From Actinomadura rudentiformis (GTDB lineage: Bacteria; Actinomycetota; Actinomycetes; Streptosporangiales; Streptosporangiaceae), in contig NZ_WBMT01000030.1 of assembly GCF_008923185.1 (NCBI RefSeq), positions 1 through 64,000 of the forward strand: DNA of 64,000 bases. Reading direction: 5' to 3'. The notes beneath the pieces were generated by a model that saw only the letters and a program-made list of their open reading frames with translations, was not told the DNA's origin and searched no databases. The position numbers were made by a program, and so were the translations under genes. This document shows positions 42,642 through 51,080 of this stretch, in pieces. The first letter of the stretch is position 1; each line of letters begins with the position of its first letter.

Positions 42642-43517
42642 GTGGACGTACTCCTGGCGATCATCACCCTGTTCGGCCTCTACGGGCTCGTCACCGTCGG
42701 CATGGCCGTGACCTTCGCGGCGACCCGCGTGGTGAACCTGGCGCAGGGCGACCTGGTCATGGTGGGGGCGTACACGGCGGCGGTCGTGACCGGGCCGGCG
42801 TTCGGCTGGCGGGTGACGCTCGCCCTGGTGGGCGCGGCTCCGCTGCTGGTGCTGATCGAACGGCTTCTGCTGCGGCGTCCCCTCTCGGACCCGCTGGCGA
42901 CCATGCTCGTCACCTGGGGTGTCGGCATGGCGCTGCGTCAGGTGGCGGAGCTGCAGTTCACCTCCACCGCCCGCTCCGTCAAGCCGCCGATCGCCGGGAC
43001 CGTGACGGTGCTGACCGCTCCCTATCCGGCGTACCGGCTGGTCTGCGGCCTGGTCGCCGTCGCGGTCATCGGGCTGGTGCTGCTGGCGGCCTACCGGACG
43101 GGCTGGGGACTCACGCTGCGCGCCGTCGCCGACAACCCGACCATGGCGGCGCTGCTCGGCATTGACCCGCGCAGGCTCCGCACCATCGCGTTCGTGCTCG
43201 GCGGGCTGCTGGCCGTGCTGGCGGGTGCTCTGTACAGCCCGCTGCTGGCAGTGACTCCGACCATGGGCTTCGGCCTGCTGGTCCCCGTGTTCTTCGGCCT
43301 GTTGTTCAGCCGCCCTGGCGCGCTCGCGACGGCGGCCGCCGCCGCCCTGCTCATCGCCGCCCTGTCGGTGCTGCTGCGCGTCTGGATGAGCGACGTCCTG
43401 GCCGAGGTCCTGTTCTATCTGATCATCGTTGCGATCGCGGCGCTGCGCTCGCGTCCCTGGATTCGGAGGTACTCCTCATGGCTCACACGCGTTCGCGTGC
43501 CGGCGCGGGCGTCCTGA
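42642..43517 (+). CDS. ABC transporter permease, LivH type
   Basis: A 291-residue branched-chain-amino-acid/amide-type permease with about eight hydrophobic helices. It shows the family segments VNLAQGDLVMVGAY near the N-terminus, LRAVADNPTMAALLGIDP and VLGGLLAVLAGALYSP. The GTG at 42642 follows GGAAGGA, and the first helix (VLLAIITLFGLYGLV) begins at once, as in LivH. The frame is open far upstream, but that part is antisense to the AraC gene. Its end overlaps the start of the binding-protein gene by 40 nt. It forms the membrane channel with the LivM half of the fusion protein. Confidence 0.92.
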   Translation: MDVLLAIITLFGLYGLVTVGMAVTFAATRVVNLAQGDLVMVGAYTAAVVTGPAFGWRVTLALVGAAPLLVLIERLLLRRPLSDPLATMLVTWGVGMALRQVAELQFTSTARSVKPPIAGTVTVLTAPYPAYRLVCGLVAVAVIGLVLLAAYRTGWGLTLRAVADNPTMAALLGIDPRRLRTIAFVLGGLLAVLAGALYSPLLAVTPTMGFGLLVPVFFGLLFSRPGALATAAAAALLIAALSVLLRVWMSDVLAEVLFYLIIVAIAALRSRPWIRRYSSWLTRVRVPARAS

Positions 43518-44683
43518 CCGCCGCCGTCGTGCTGCTGGCCCTGAGCGGCTGCGGCGGATCGGCGGTCTCGGACGCCCAGGACGGCGGGAAGGGGCCGTTG
43601 AAGATCGGCGTCATCGTGCCGCTCACCGGACCCGTCTCCTCGACCGGTAAGGCCCTGCGCAACGGCTTCGAGCTGGGCGTCAAGAAGGTCAACGCCGCAG
43701 GCGGCGTGGGCGGCGAGAAGGTGCGGTACGTCGTTGTCGACGACGCGGGCGACCCGGCGACTTCGACGCAGCTCGCGCGCAGGCTCATCCAGCAGGACCG
43801 GGTGTCGATGCTGTTCGGCACGATCACCGGGGACACCGCCGAGGCCGTGGGCAAGGTCGCCGACGACGCGAAGGTCCCGTTCGGCACGGCCATCCTCGGC
43901 GACGTCGAGCGGTGCCACCCCTACGGGTGGGGCTTCGGCGAGAGCACCCGTCAGCTCCTCACGCCGACCATGCCCAAGCTGATCGAGAAGTACGGCCCGA
44001 AGGTGGCGATTGTCGGCTCGGACTACAACTACCCGCACTTCTACGCGGGCGTGGTCAAGGAGCTGGTGAAACGGGAGGGCGGCTCGGTCGTCGCCGAGGA
44101 GTACAGCCCGATCGGGCAGACCGACTGGCAGCCGGTGATCAAGCGGCTCAAGGCGGCGAGACCGCAGGTGCTGATGGCCATGGTCGTCGGCGCCGACGCG
44201 GTGTCGTTCAGCCAGCAGGCCAAGCAGTTCGGCCTGCTCACTCCCGGACTCGGCTACGAGGGCGCGCCCCTGGACAGCGACTACCACCCGGCGCTGGGCG
44301 CCCTGGTGAACGGCCGCACGCACACCGTGCGCTGGGCCGACGGCCTGGACGACCCTGAGAGCCGCACGTTCGTGGCGGACTACCGGGCGGCTTACACGTT
44401 CAACGCCCCCATACCCGAAGTGGCGGGCAACGCCTACTTCGGCGTCCAGTTCTTCCTGGCCGCCGCGAAGAAGGCCGGCAGCTCCGACGGCAAGGCGATC
44501 AACTCCGAGATCGCCCGGTTGACCTTCGACTCGCCGCTCGGCAAGGGCACCCGCTTCGACCCCGCCAACCACGTGTTCCAGGCCGACATGCTGGAAGCGA
44601 CGATCAAGCCGGGCATGGAGTACGAGGTGAGCCGCAGGCTCGGCCGGATCGCCGACACCACGCCCAAGCCGGGGTGCTCGTGA
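43478..44683 (+). CDS. ABC transporter substrate-binding lipoprotein, LivK/amide-binding type
   Basis: A 401-residue lipoprotein. The signal peptide ends in the lipobox LSGCGG (Cys near 24). The mature part opens with LKIGVIVPLTGPVSSTGKAL and continues with NAAGGVGGEKVRYVVVDDAG, typical of type I periplasmic binding proteins of the Leu/Ile/Val, urea and amide group. SD GGAGG lies 8 nt upstream of the ATG. With an amidase closing the operon, the ligand is more likely an amide, urea-like compound or amino-acid derivative than Leu/Ile/Val, but ligand residues cannot be read by eye. Confidence 0.93.
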   Translation: MAHTRSRAGAGVLTAAVVLLALSGCGGSAVSDAQDGGKGPLKIGVIVPLTGPVSSTGKALRNGFELGVKKVNAAGGVGGEKVRYVVVDDAGDPATSTQLARRLIQQDRVSMLFGTITGDTAEAVGKVADDAKVPFGTAILGDVERCHPYGWGFGESTRQLLTPTMPKLIEKYGPKVAIVGSDYNYPHFYAGVVKELVKREGGSVVAEEYSPIGQTDWQPVIKRLKAARPQVLMAMVVGADAVSFSQQAKQFGLLTPGLGYEGAPLDSDYHPALGALVNGRTHTVRWADGLDDPESRTFVADYRAAYTFNAPIPEVAGNAYFGVQFFLAAAKKAGSSDGKAINSEIARLTFDSPLGKGTRFDPANHVFQADMLEATIKPGMEYEVSRRLGRIADTTPKPGCS

Positions 44684-46431
44684 TCACGCAGGTCCGCCAT
44701 GGCGCCGCCGTGCCACGGACCGGCGGGCGGGGTCTGCGTCTGAACGTGGCGGTACCGTTCGTCCTGATCCTCGTTCTCTTGGCGGCGGCTCCGTTCGGGC
44801 TGAGCACCTTCGCGGTGGCGACCCTGACGCTGGGCTTGTGCAACGGGTTGTTCGCCTACGGCCTGGACCTGTCCTGGGGACGGGCGGGGCTGCTCAGCGT
44901 CGGCCACGCCTCCTTCTTCGGGCTCGGCGCGTACGCCGTCGCGCTCAGCCAGGAGCACGGTTGGCCGCCGGCCGCACTGCTGGCACTGGCCTTGCTGACC
45001 TCCGTCGGCATCGCCGTGCCCGTCGTCCGGATCGGGCTGGCCTCCGGCGTGCCGGATGCGCCGCTCATCCTGCTGACGATCGGCGTCAGCCTGCTGCTCC
45101 AGCACGCCGCCACGAGCCTCACCGACCTGACGGGCGGGACCAACGGGCTGTCGATCGGCGGCTCGGACACGGTCTCGATGTACTACCTGACACTCCTGGT
45201 GGTGGCCGCCACGGTCGCCCTGACCAGCGTGACGGTCGTCCGCAGCCGGTTCGGCGCACGGCTGATCGCGGCGTCCCGCAATCCGGAGCGCGCCGCCCAG
45301 ACCGGCATCGACCCGGTGCGCGTCCGCACCGCGGCCTTCGCGGCGAGCGCGGCGGTGTCGACGGTCGCGGGTGCCCTCTACGCGCCCGCCGCCGGGCTGG
45401 TGTCACCGCAGATCTTCGGGCTCGGCCTGTCGACCAGCGTGCTCGTCTGGCTTGCGCTGGGCGGGCGGAACTCGACCCTGGGCCCGTTCCTCGGCGCGAT
45501 CCTGATCACGGCGGGCGGGCAGATGCTCGGCAGCACCTGGCAGGGCTGGTACGTGCTCGGGCTCGCCGCCCTGTTCGTGCTCGTCGTCCAGGTGGCCCCG
45601 GCGGGGCTGGCGGGGATCTCCCAGGTCTGGACGCGCGGACCCGCGCTGAAACTGCCCCCGGCGGCGGCGCCCCGGCACCGCAAGACCGACGCTGACACAG
45701 AAGAAGGTGACACAGAAGAAGATGACGCCGAGGAAACGGCAGCGCTGTCGCTCCAGGGAATCCGCAAGTCCTTCGGCCCGGTCGACGTGCTGCGCGGCGT
45801 CGACCTGACGATCGGGAACGGCCGCTGCGTCTGCCTGATCGGCCCCAACGGCGCGGGCAAGAGCACGCTGCTCGGCATCGTCGCGGGCCAGCTCACCGCC
45901 GACACGGGAGAGGTACGGATCTTCGGTGTGGCCGCCGGCGGGCTGCCCGTGCACGACCGCGTCCGCTTGGGCGTGGGCAGGATGTTCCAGATCCCCAGCG
46001 TCCTGACGGAGCTGTCACCCGCCGACAACACCCGGCTGGCCCGCCTGATCGCGCCCCGGCACATAGAACTGCCCGCCGAATACGACGACCTGGCCCGCGA
46101 CGACACCGGCGAGGCCAAGGCACTGCCGCTGGCCGACCGGCGGCGGCTGGAACTGGCCATGGTGCTGGCCGGGGCGCCCCGGCTGATGCTGCTCGACGAG
46201 CCGGCGGCCGGGCTCGGCCCCGACGACGCCCGCGCGCTCATCCGCGAGCTGAAGGACGTCTCGCGCAGGACGGGCTGCACACTGCTCGTCGTCGAACACG
46301 ACATGGCGATCGTCCGCGAACTGGCCGACGACGTCGTGGTCCTGCACGACGGACGGGTGATCGCCCACGGGCCCATGGACGAGATCGCCGCCGACCCCGC
46401 CGTGCGCGAGGCCTACCTGGGAGTGCACTGA
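44680..46431 (+). CDS. Fused ABC permease-ATPase (LivM-LivG)
   Basis: About 583 residues joining two proteins that are usually separate. Residues 1-320 are a LivM permease (SVGHASFFGLGAYAVAL, LIAASRNPERAAQTGIDP). A charged linker follows, encoded partly by a short tandem repeat (DTEEGDTEEDDAEET). From about 345 comes a LivG ATPase with Walker A IGPNGAGKST, a Q-loop (RMFQIPSV), Walker B LMLLDEPAAGL and the H-loop VVEHDM. The usual signature motif (LSGGQ or AYGQQ) is replaced by PLADRRRLELAM, so this site may be catalytically weak and lean on LivF. The GTG at 44680 overlaps the lipoprotein stop (GTGA); GTG 44674 is possible. The stop overlaps the livF ATG by one base. Confidence 0.9.
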   Translation: MITQVRHGAAVPRTGGRGLRLNVAVPFVLILVLLAAAPFGLSTFAVATLTLGLCNGLFAYGLDLSWGRAGLLSVGHASFFGLGAYAVALSQEHGWPPAALLALALLTSVGIAVPVVRIGLASGVPDAPLILLTIGVSLLLQHAATSLTDLTGGTNGLSIGGSDTVSMYYLTLLVVAATVALTSVTVVRSRFGARLIAASRNPERAAQTGIDPVRVRTAAFAASAAVSTVAGALYAPAAGLVSPQIFGLGLSTSVLVWLALGGRNSTLGPFLGAILITAGGQMLGSTWQGWYVLGLAALFVLVVQVAPAGLAGISQVWTRGPALKLPPAAAPRHRKTDADTEEGDTEEDDAEETAALSLQGIRKSFGPVDVLRGVDLTIGNGRCVCLIGPNGAGKSTLLGIVAGQLTADTGEVRIFGVAAGGLPVHDRVRLGVGRMFQIPSVLTELSPADNTRLARLIAPRHIELPAEYDDLARDDTGEAKALPLADRRRLELAMVLAGAPRLMLLDEPAAGLGPDDARALIRELKDVSRRTGCTLLVVEHDMAIVRELADDVVVLHDGRVIAHGPMDEIAADPAVREAYLGVH

Positions 46432-47114
46432 TGCTGGAACTCGACGGGATCGGCGGCGGGTACGGGCAGGCCGAAGTCGTCCGCGACGTGGACCTGCGCG
46501 TTGCGGAGGGCGAACGGGTCGCCCTGCTCGGCCGCAACGGCACCGGCAAGACCACCCTGCTGCGCACGATCTTCGGCCTGGCCGATCGGCAGGGCGGGCA
46601 CGTCCGCCTGGCCGGACGTCCCGTGCCGCCCGGACGTCCCGACCTGCTCGCGCGCCGGGGCGCCGCGCTGATGCCCGAGGACCGGGGCGTGTTCCCCACC
46701 CTCACCGTCGCGGAGAACCTCCGCTTGGCCGAGCGGCGGAGCTTCGTCCCGGCAGTCGATCCCTGCGAGATCTTTCCGATGCTCACCGAACGGCGCGGGC
46801 AGCCCGCCGGAACGCTGTCCGGTGGGCAGAAACAGCAGCTCGGCATCGCCCGCGCGATCCTGTCCGGGCGGTCGATGATCGTCGTGGACGAGCTCACCCA
46901 GGGCCTGCAGCCGTCCCTCGTGCGTGCGGTCCTGGAGTCGCTGGCCCGCATCGCCGCCACCGGCGTCTGCGTGGTGACGGTCGACCAGCACGCCGGACTG
47001 CTCCTCGACCGGTGCGACCGCGCGATCGTCATGGAGGCGGGCCGCATCGTCTTCGACGGCCCGAGCACGCCGGGGACACGCGAAGAACTCGACCGGCTTC
47101 TGGCAGTCGCCTGA
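46431..47114 (+). CDS. ABC transporter ATPase, LivF type
   Basis: A 227-residue ATPase. It has Walker A LLGRNGTGKTTLL, the LivF-type MPEDRGVFPTLTVAENL, an intact signature LSGGQKQQLGIARAI, Walker B MIVVDELTQGLQ and the switch histidine in TVDQHAG. It pairs with the LivG half of the preceding fusion protein. GGGAG lies upstream, and the ATG overlaps the previous stop (TGATG). Since its partner lacks a normal signature motif, this subunit must complete at least one full ATP site. Confidence 0.93.
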   Translation: MLELDGIGGGYGQAEVVRDVDLRVAEGERVALLGRNGTGKTTLLRTIFGLADRQGGHVRLAGRPVPPGRPDLLARRGAALMPEDRGVFPTLTVAENLRLAERRSFVPAVDPCEIFPMLTERRGQPAGTLSGGQKQQLGIARAILSGRSMIVVDELTQGLQPSLVRAVLESLARIAATGVCVVTVDQHAGLLLDRCDRAIVMEAGRIVFDGPSTPGTREELDRLLAVA

Positions 47115-47141
47115 CCATCACCGCCACAGATTGGAGCCCTC

Positions 47142-48551
47142 ATGGACCCGTTCGACTCCGCCGTGCGCCTGGCACAGGCCGTGCGCAAGCGCGAACTGAG
47201 CCCGGTCGAGATCGTCGACGCCTATCTTGAGCGCATCGACCGGTTCGATCCCGAGATCGGAGCCTTCGTCTGGCGCAACGACGAGGACGTGCGCCGAGCC
47301 GCCCGGCGGGCGGAGCAGGCCGTCATGGACGGCGAAGAGCTTGCGGCCTTCCACGGAGTGCCCATTCCGATCAAGGACCTGACCATGGTCGCCGGGCAGC
47401 CCGCCACGTTCGGGAGCCGGGGGATGTCCGACGCGCCCCGGACCTCCACCGACCCGGTCGTGACCCGGCTCCTCGACGCGGGCTTCCTGTTGATGGGCAG
47501 GACCAGCACCCCGGACATGGGAATGCTCACCGCCACGGAGAGCTCCCGTTACGGCATCACCCGCAACCCGTGGAACCCGGCCTTCTCATCGGGAGGATCC
47601 AGCGGCGGAGCGGCGGCGGCCGTCGCCGCCGGGCTCGCGCCCGTCGCCCACGCCAACGACGGCGGTGGCTCGATCCGCATGCCGGCCTCGTGCTGCGGGC
47701 TGGTCGGCCTCAAACCGAGCCGGGGCCGGGTGCCGCAGTACCTGGCGGCCTGGGAGCACGCCACCGTCGAAGGCGCCATCACCCGCACGGTCAGCGACGC
47801 GGCCGCGCTGCTGGACGTCATGAGCGCCCCCGACGACCTGGTGATGTACCGCGCGCCCGAGCCGCGCCGACCGTTCTCCGACGAGGTCGGACGCGACTCC
47901 GGCCCGCTGCGGATCGGCGTGCTCCTGGAAGCGCCGACCGGAGTGCCGGTCGACCCGGAGTGCGTGGCGGCGGCCGAGCGGGCGGGCCGACTGCTGGAGT
48001 CCCTCGGCCACACGGTCTTCCCGGCCTCGCCGCGCTTCTACACGGAGGAGGCGATGTCCGGCTACGCGCAGGCCGTTCTCGACGCGTCACTGTGGGCCGT
48101 GCCGTACGACGATCCCGAGAAGGCCGAGCCGCACCTGCGGTTCCGGATGGAGCGCGCCGCGACCCGCCACTCGGGGATCTACACCCGGGCGGCCGCGCTC
48201 ATGCAGACCGAGTCGGTGGAGGTCCGCGCCCAGTGGGGCCGCGACTTCGACGTCCTGCTCACCCCGACGCTCGCCTGCCCGCCCCCGCAGGCCGGCGCCT
48301 GCCTGGAGGAGGCCAACGCGAACCCGGACGGATTCCGGCTCACCGAGGTCCAGATGATCTCGTTCACCTCGGTCTGCAACATCTCCGGCCTGCCCGCCGT
48401 CACGCTGCCGGTCCACACCTCGTCCGACGGCCTTCCGATCGGCGCACACCTGATCGGCGGCCCCTGGAACGAGGCGGTGCTCGTCCGCCTGGCCTCCGCC
48501 CTCGAAGAACTGGACGGCTGGCCCACCCGCCACCCCCCACACCTCACCTGA
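47142..48551 (+). CDS. Amidase (amidase-signature family)
   Basis: A 469-residue amidohydrolase with the Ser-cisSer-Lys triad. The Lys is in PIPIKDLT (near 78), the Gly/Ser-rich signature GGSSGGAAAAVAAG follows near 150, and DGGGSIRMPASCCGLVGLKP holds the nucleophile. The family hydrolyses linear or aryl amides to the acid and ammonia. It lies 27 nt after livF with GGAG before the ATG, so it is the last gene of the transporter operon. Import followed by deamidation of an amide as nitrogen or carbon source is the obvious pathway. The substrate cannot be named. Confidence 0.94.
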   Translation: MDPFDSAVRLAQAVRKRELSPVEIVDAYLERIDRFDPEIGAFVWRNDEDVRRAARRAEQAVMDGEELAAFHGVPIPIKDLTMVAGQPATFGSRGMSDAPRTSTDPVVTRLLDAGFLLMGRTSTPDMGMLTATESSRYGITRNPWNPAFSSGGSSGGAAAAVAAGLAPVAHANDGGGSIRMPASCCGLVGLKPSRGRVPQYLAAWEHATVEGAITRTVSDAAALLDVMSAPDDLVMYRAPEPRRPFSDEVGRDSGPLRIGVLLEAPTGVPVDPECVAAAERAGRLLESLGHTVFPASPRFYTEEAMSGYAQAVLDASLWAVPYDDPEKAEPHLRFRMERAATRHSGIYTRAAALMQTESVEVRAQWGRDFDVLLTPTLACPPPQAGACLEEANANPDGFRLTEVQMISFTSVCNISGLPAVTLPVHTSSDGLPIGAHLIGGPWNEAVLVRLASALEELDGWPTRHPPHLT

Positions 48552-48673
48552 CCCGCACGAAGGCGACCTTGATCACTATTCCTTAAGTTGGGAGAGAAAC
48601 CCATGTGACCTGCATGGATTCGCATTCCTGGGGAACAAGCCGAGCGACATGGCACCCCACTGAGGTGTAGCGC

Positions 48674-49786
48674 ATGCGCGGCAGAGATCTGGTGACGCTG
48701 TTCCTGTGCGGCGACGTGATGCTCGGACGGGGCGTCGACCAGATCCTTCCGCACCCTGGTGATCCGGCTTTGCTGGAGCCTTCGGTACGGGACGCGCGGG
48801 TGTACGTGGAGCTGGCCGAGGCGGAGAACGGACCGATTCCCCGCCCGGTCGGGTTCACCTGGCCCTGGGGAGACGCACTACAGACTCTCGAAACGGCAGC
48901 ACCGGACGTCCGTGTGATCAATCTGGAGACCAGCGTCACTCGCAGCGGCTGGTTCGCCCCGAACAAGTTCGTGCACTACCGCATGAACCCGGCCAACGTG
49001 CCGAGCCTGGTCGCTGGGCGCCCCGACGTCTGCGCGCTGGCCAACAACCACATCCTGGACTTCGGGTACGAAGGGCTGGAGGAGACGCTCGCCACCTTGG
49101 CGGAGGCCAAGATGGTGTCGGCTGGGGCCGGACCGGATCTGAACCAGGCACAACGACCCGCGATCGTCCCGGTCGAGGGCGGCAGGGTACTGGTGTTCTC
49201 GTTCGGTACCGGCTGCAGTGGCATCGAACAGGGATGGGCCGCCACCCCGGACCGTCCGGGCGTCGCCTTCGTTCCAGAGCTCTCCGACACCGGCGCCGCC
49301 AAGATCACCGAACGGGTGCGCCAGATGAAGCGTCCGGAAGACATCGCTGTCGTCTCCATTCATTGGGGCTCCAACTGGGGGTACGGGGTTTCCCACGCCC
49401 AGACCCGGTTCGCGCACGCACTCATCGACGGCGGCGTGGACGTCGTCCACGGTCACTCGTCCCACCACCCCCGCCCCATGGAGCTGTACGGCGGCAAGCT
49501 GATCCTCTACGGCTGCGGCGACTTCATCGACGACTACGAGGGCATCGCCGGCTACGAGAGGTACCGCGACGACCTCCGGCTGCTGTATCTCGCCTCGGTC
49601 CAGCCCCGGACGGGCATGCTGGCCGACCTCAAGATGATCGCCATGCAGTCCCGGCACCTCGCGCTCCGGCCTGCCTCGCTCGACGACGTCCAGTGGCTCA
49701 CCGCCCTGCTCAACCGGATCAGCCGCGGCCTCGGCGTCCGTATCGACGCCGAACATGACGGAACGCTCGTCCTCAACCCGACCTGA
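48674..49786 (+). CDS. CapA-family (PGA_cap) metallophosphoesterase-like protein
   Basis: A 370-residue protein of the CapA family. It opens with LFLCGDVMLGRGVD and has INLETSVT, DVCALANNHILDFGYEGL, VVSIHWGSNW and VHGHSSHHPRP, the metal-binding pattern of calcineurin-like poly-glutamate capsule proteins. No signal peptide or membrane helix is seen, so unlike capsule CapA it seems cytoplasmic. The ATG has GAGGTG 6 nt upstream. No capB or capC is nearby, so a capsule role is doubtful. In actinomycetes such stand-alone members are common and mostly uncharacterised. It appears to be a single-gene unit. Confidence 0.88.
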   Translation: MRGRDLVTLFLCGDVMLGRGVDQILPHPGDPALLEPSVRDARVYVELAEAENGPIPRPVGFTWPWGDALQTLETAAPDVRVINLETSVTRSGWFAPNKFVHYRMNPANVPSLVAGRPDVCALANNHILDFGYEGLEETLATLAEAKMVSAGAGPDLNQAQRPAIVPVEGGRVLVFSFGTGCSGIEQGWAATPDRPGVAFVPELSDTGAAKITERVRQMKRPEDIAVVSIHWGSNWGYGVSHAQTRFAHALIDGGVDVVHGHSSHHPRPMELYGGKLILYGCGDFIDDYEGIAGYERYRDDLRLLYLASVQPRTGMLADLKMIAMQSRHLALRPASLDDVQWLTALLNRISRGLGVRIDAEHDGTLVLNPT

Positions 49787-49873
49787 GGGCGCCGCTCGAC
49801 CGCGTCGGCTGAGGCGACCGCGCGCCCAGGTCGTCATGACGGTGGTGTCCGACCCTCCTCGCATAATCCGGGC

Positions 49874-50917
49874 ATGAGCGATGGCGCGATTGCGTATTAC
49901 AGCCGGATGCTGGACGAGCATGCGTTGTCGGAGGCGGCGTGCTGGACGGTCATCGAACCCATCGGTGAACCGATCACGATCGAGACCGTCGCCCAGCGGC
50001 TCGGAGCCGAACCTGCGGACATCCGGGAGCGGCCCTGGACCGCTGCCTACGACGAGCCAGGGGATGTCCAGGTGGTGCATCTGGCGCAGGCCGGAGCGGC
50101 TGTGGTCATGGTCGAGGTCAACGGTTTCCAGGGCAAAGCGCAGATCGAGCGGCTCAGCGAAGAGGCACGCGTGCACAGCGCGTACTGGAACGTCAATGCG
50201 GTCAGTTCGTTGAGCTGCGCGGCCTACGGGCAGTTGCTGGTCGCTTTCGAGGGGCTGTTTCCCGACCAGCGGCACGGCATCGACATCTGCGCGCTGGATG
50301 AGGAGCTGGATCCGTTGTACGTGGCGTTGCATGCGCTGCATGACGACGAAGGCGACAGTTTGTGGGCTGTCATGATGGCGATCGTCGAGCGGCGTACCGG
50401 TATCCGTTTCGACGAAGAGTGGTTGAGCGAGGACTGTCCGGCGATCCTGCTTCCCCAGACCCGCCGTCACCGCAAGGCCATTGAGCACGGAGGCTTCTTC
50501 GACCCGGAGCTGGAGGCGGCGTTGTGGCTGGCGTCCTCCACCGCCTACCAGGCGTTCACCCATGACCTGGTCGAGCTGCTGGTGGAGGTGGGGGAGCTCG
50601 CCGACGAGCCGGAGATTCAGCCGATCTTGGAATGCCTCGCTGCGGAGGGGCCGGTGGGAGACCAGCGCTATCAGCCGCTGGAGCAGTTCGCTGCACGTAC
50701 CGGCGACGACTTCGAGAACACCTCGATCGCCATGCCCGTCCGGACCAGCCGCACCTGGCGCCGGATGCACGCAGCGTGGGCTCTGCAGCACGCGCTCGTT
50801 CCACCGGCACACACCCCCCGTGCGGTGCACAGCCTGCTGGCCCTCCGGCTGATCCTCGGCGACCAGTGGCTGCCTGTCCGCAACCGCCTACGCCGCCACT
50901 TGCTCCGCACCCCGTGA
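49874..50917 (+). CDS. DUF6461-like protein of unknown function
   Basis: A 347-residue soluble acidic protein. The N-terminal half (LSEAACWTVIEPIGEPITIE, TVAQRLGAEP, VVMVEVNGFQGKA) resembles the actinobacterial DUF6461 family as I remember it; the C-terminal half is helical and not recognised. No signal peptide, membrane helix or catalytic motif is apparent. No ribosome-binding site precedes the ATG. Instead cataat lies six bases upstream, so a promoter -10 box could place the transcript start at or near the ATG, giving a leaderless message. It stands alone between the CapA-like gene and a convergent AAA-nuclease gene. Confidence 0.7.
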   Translation: MSDGAIAYYSRMLDEHALSEAACWTVIEPIGEPITIETVAQRLGAEPADIRERPWTAAYDEPGDVQVVHLAQAGAAVVMVEVNGFQGKAQIERLSEEARVHSAYWNVNAVSSLSCAAYGQLLVAFEGLFPDQRHGIDICALDEELDPLYVALHALHDDEGDSLWAVMMAIVERRTGIRFDEEWLSEDCPAILLPQTRRHRKAIEHGGFFDPELEAALWLASSTAYQAFTHDLVELLVEVGELADEPEIQPILECLAAEGPVGDQRYQPLEQFAARTGDDFENTSIAMPVRTSRTWRRMHAAWALQHALVPPAHTPRAVHSLLALRLILGDQWLPVRNRLRRHLLRTP

Positions 50918-51080
50918 CTAGGGCTTCAGAGACCGAAGCAGCGGACCATTTGGGGGTGGAAACAGCCGAAGATGATGTGCGGTGGCCGTGGTCTCGGTGC
51001 GGACCAGGTGGGTGGAGGTCCTGGCGATCGAGCAGTTGCCGGGGCTGCCACTCCAGCGACGTCGGCCTGCTCGTTGTCTG

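Noticed and set aside
48674..49786. Poly-gamma-glutamate capsule locus
   Set aside because: The CapA-like protein lacks a membrane anchor, and no capB, capC or ligase gene is nearby.
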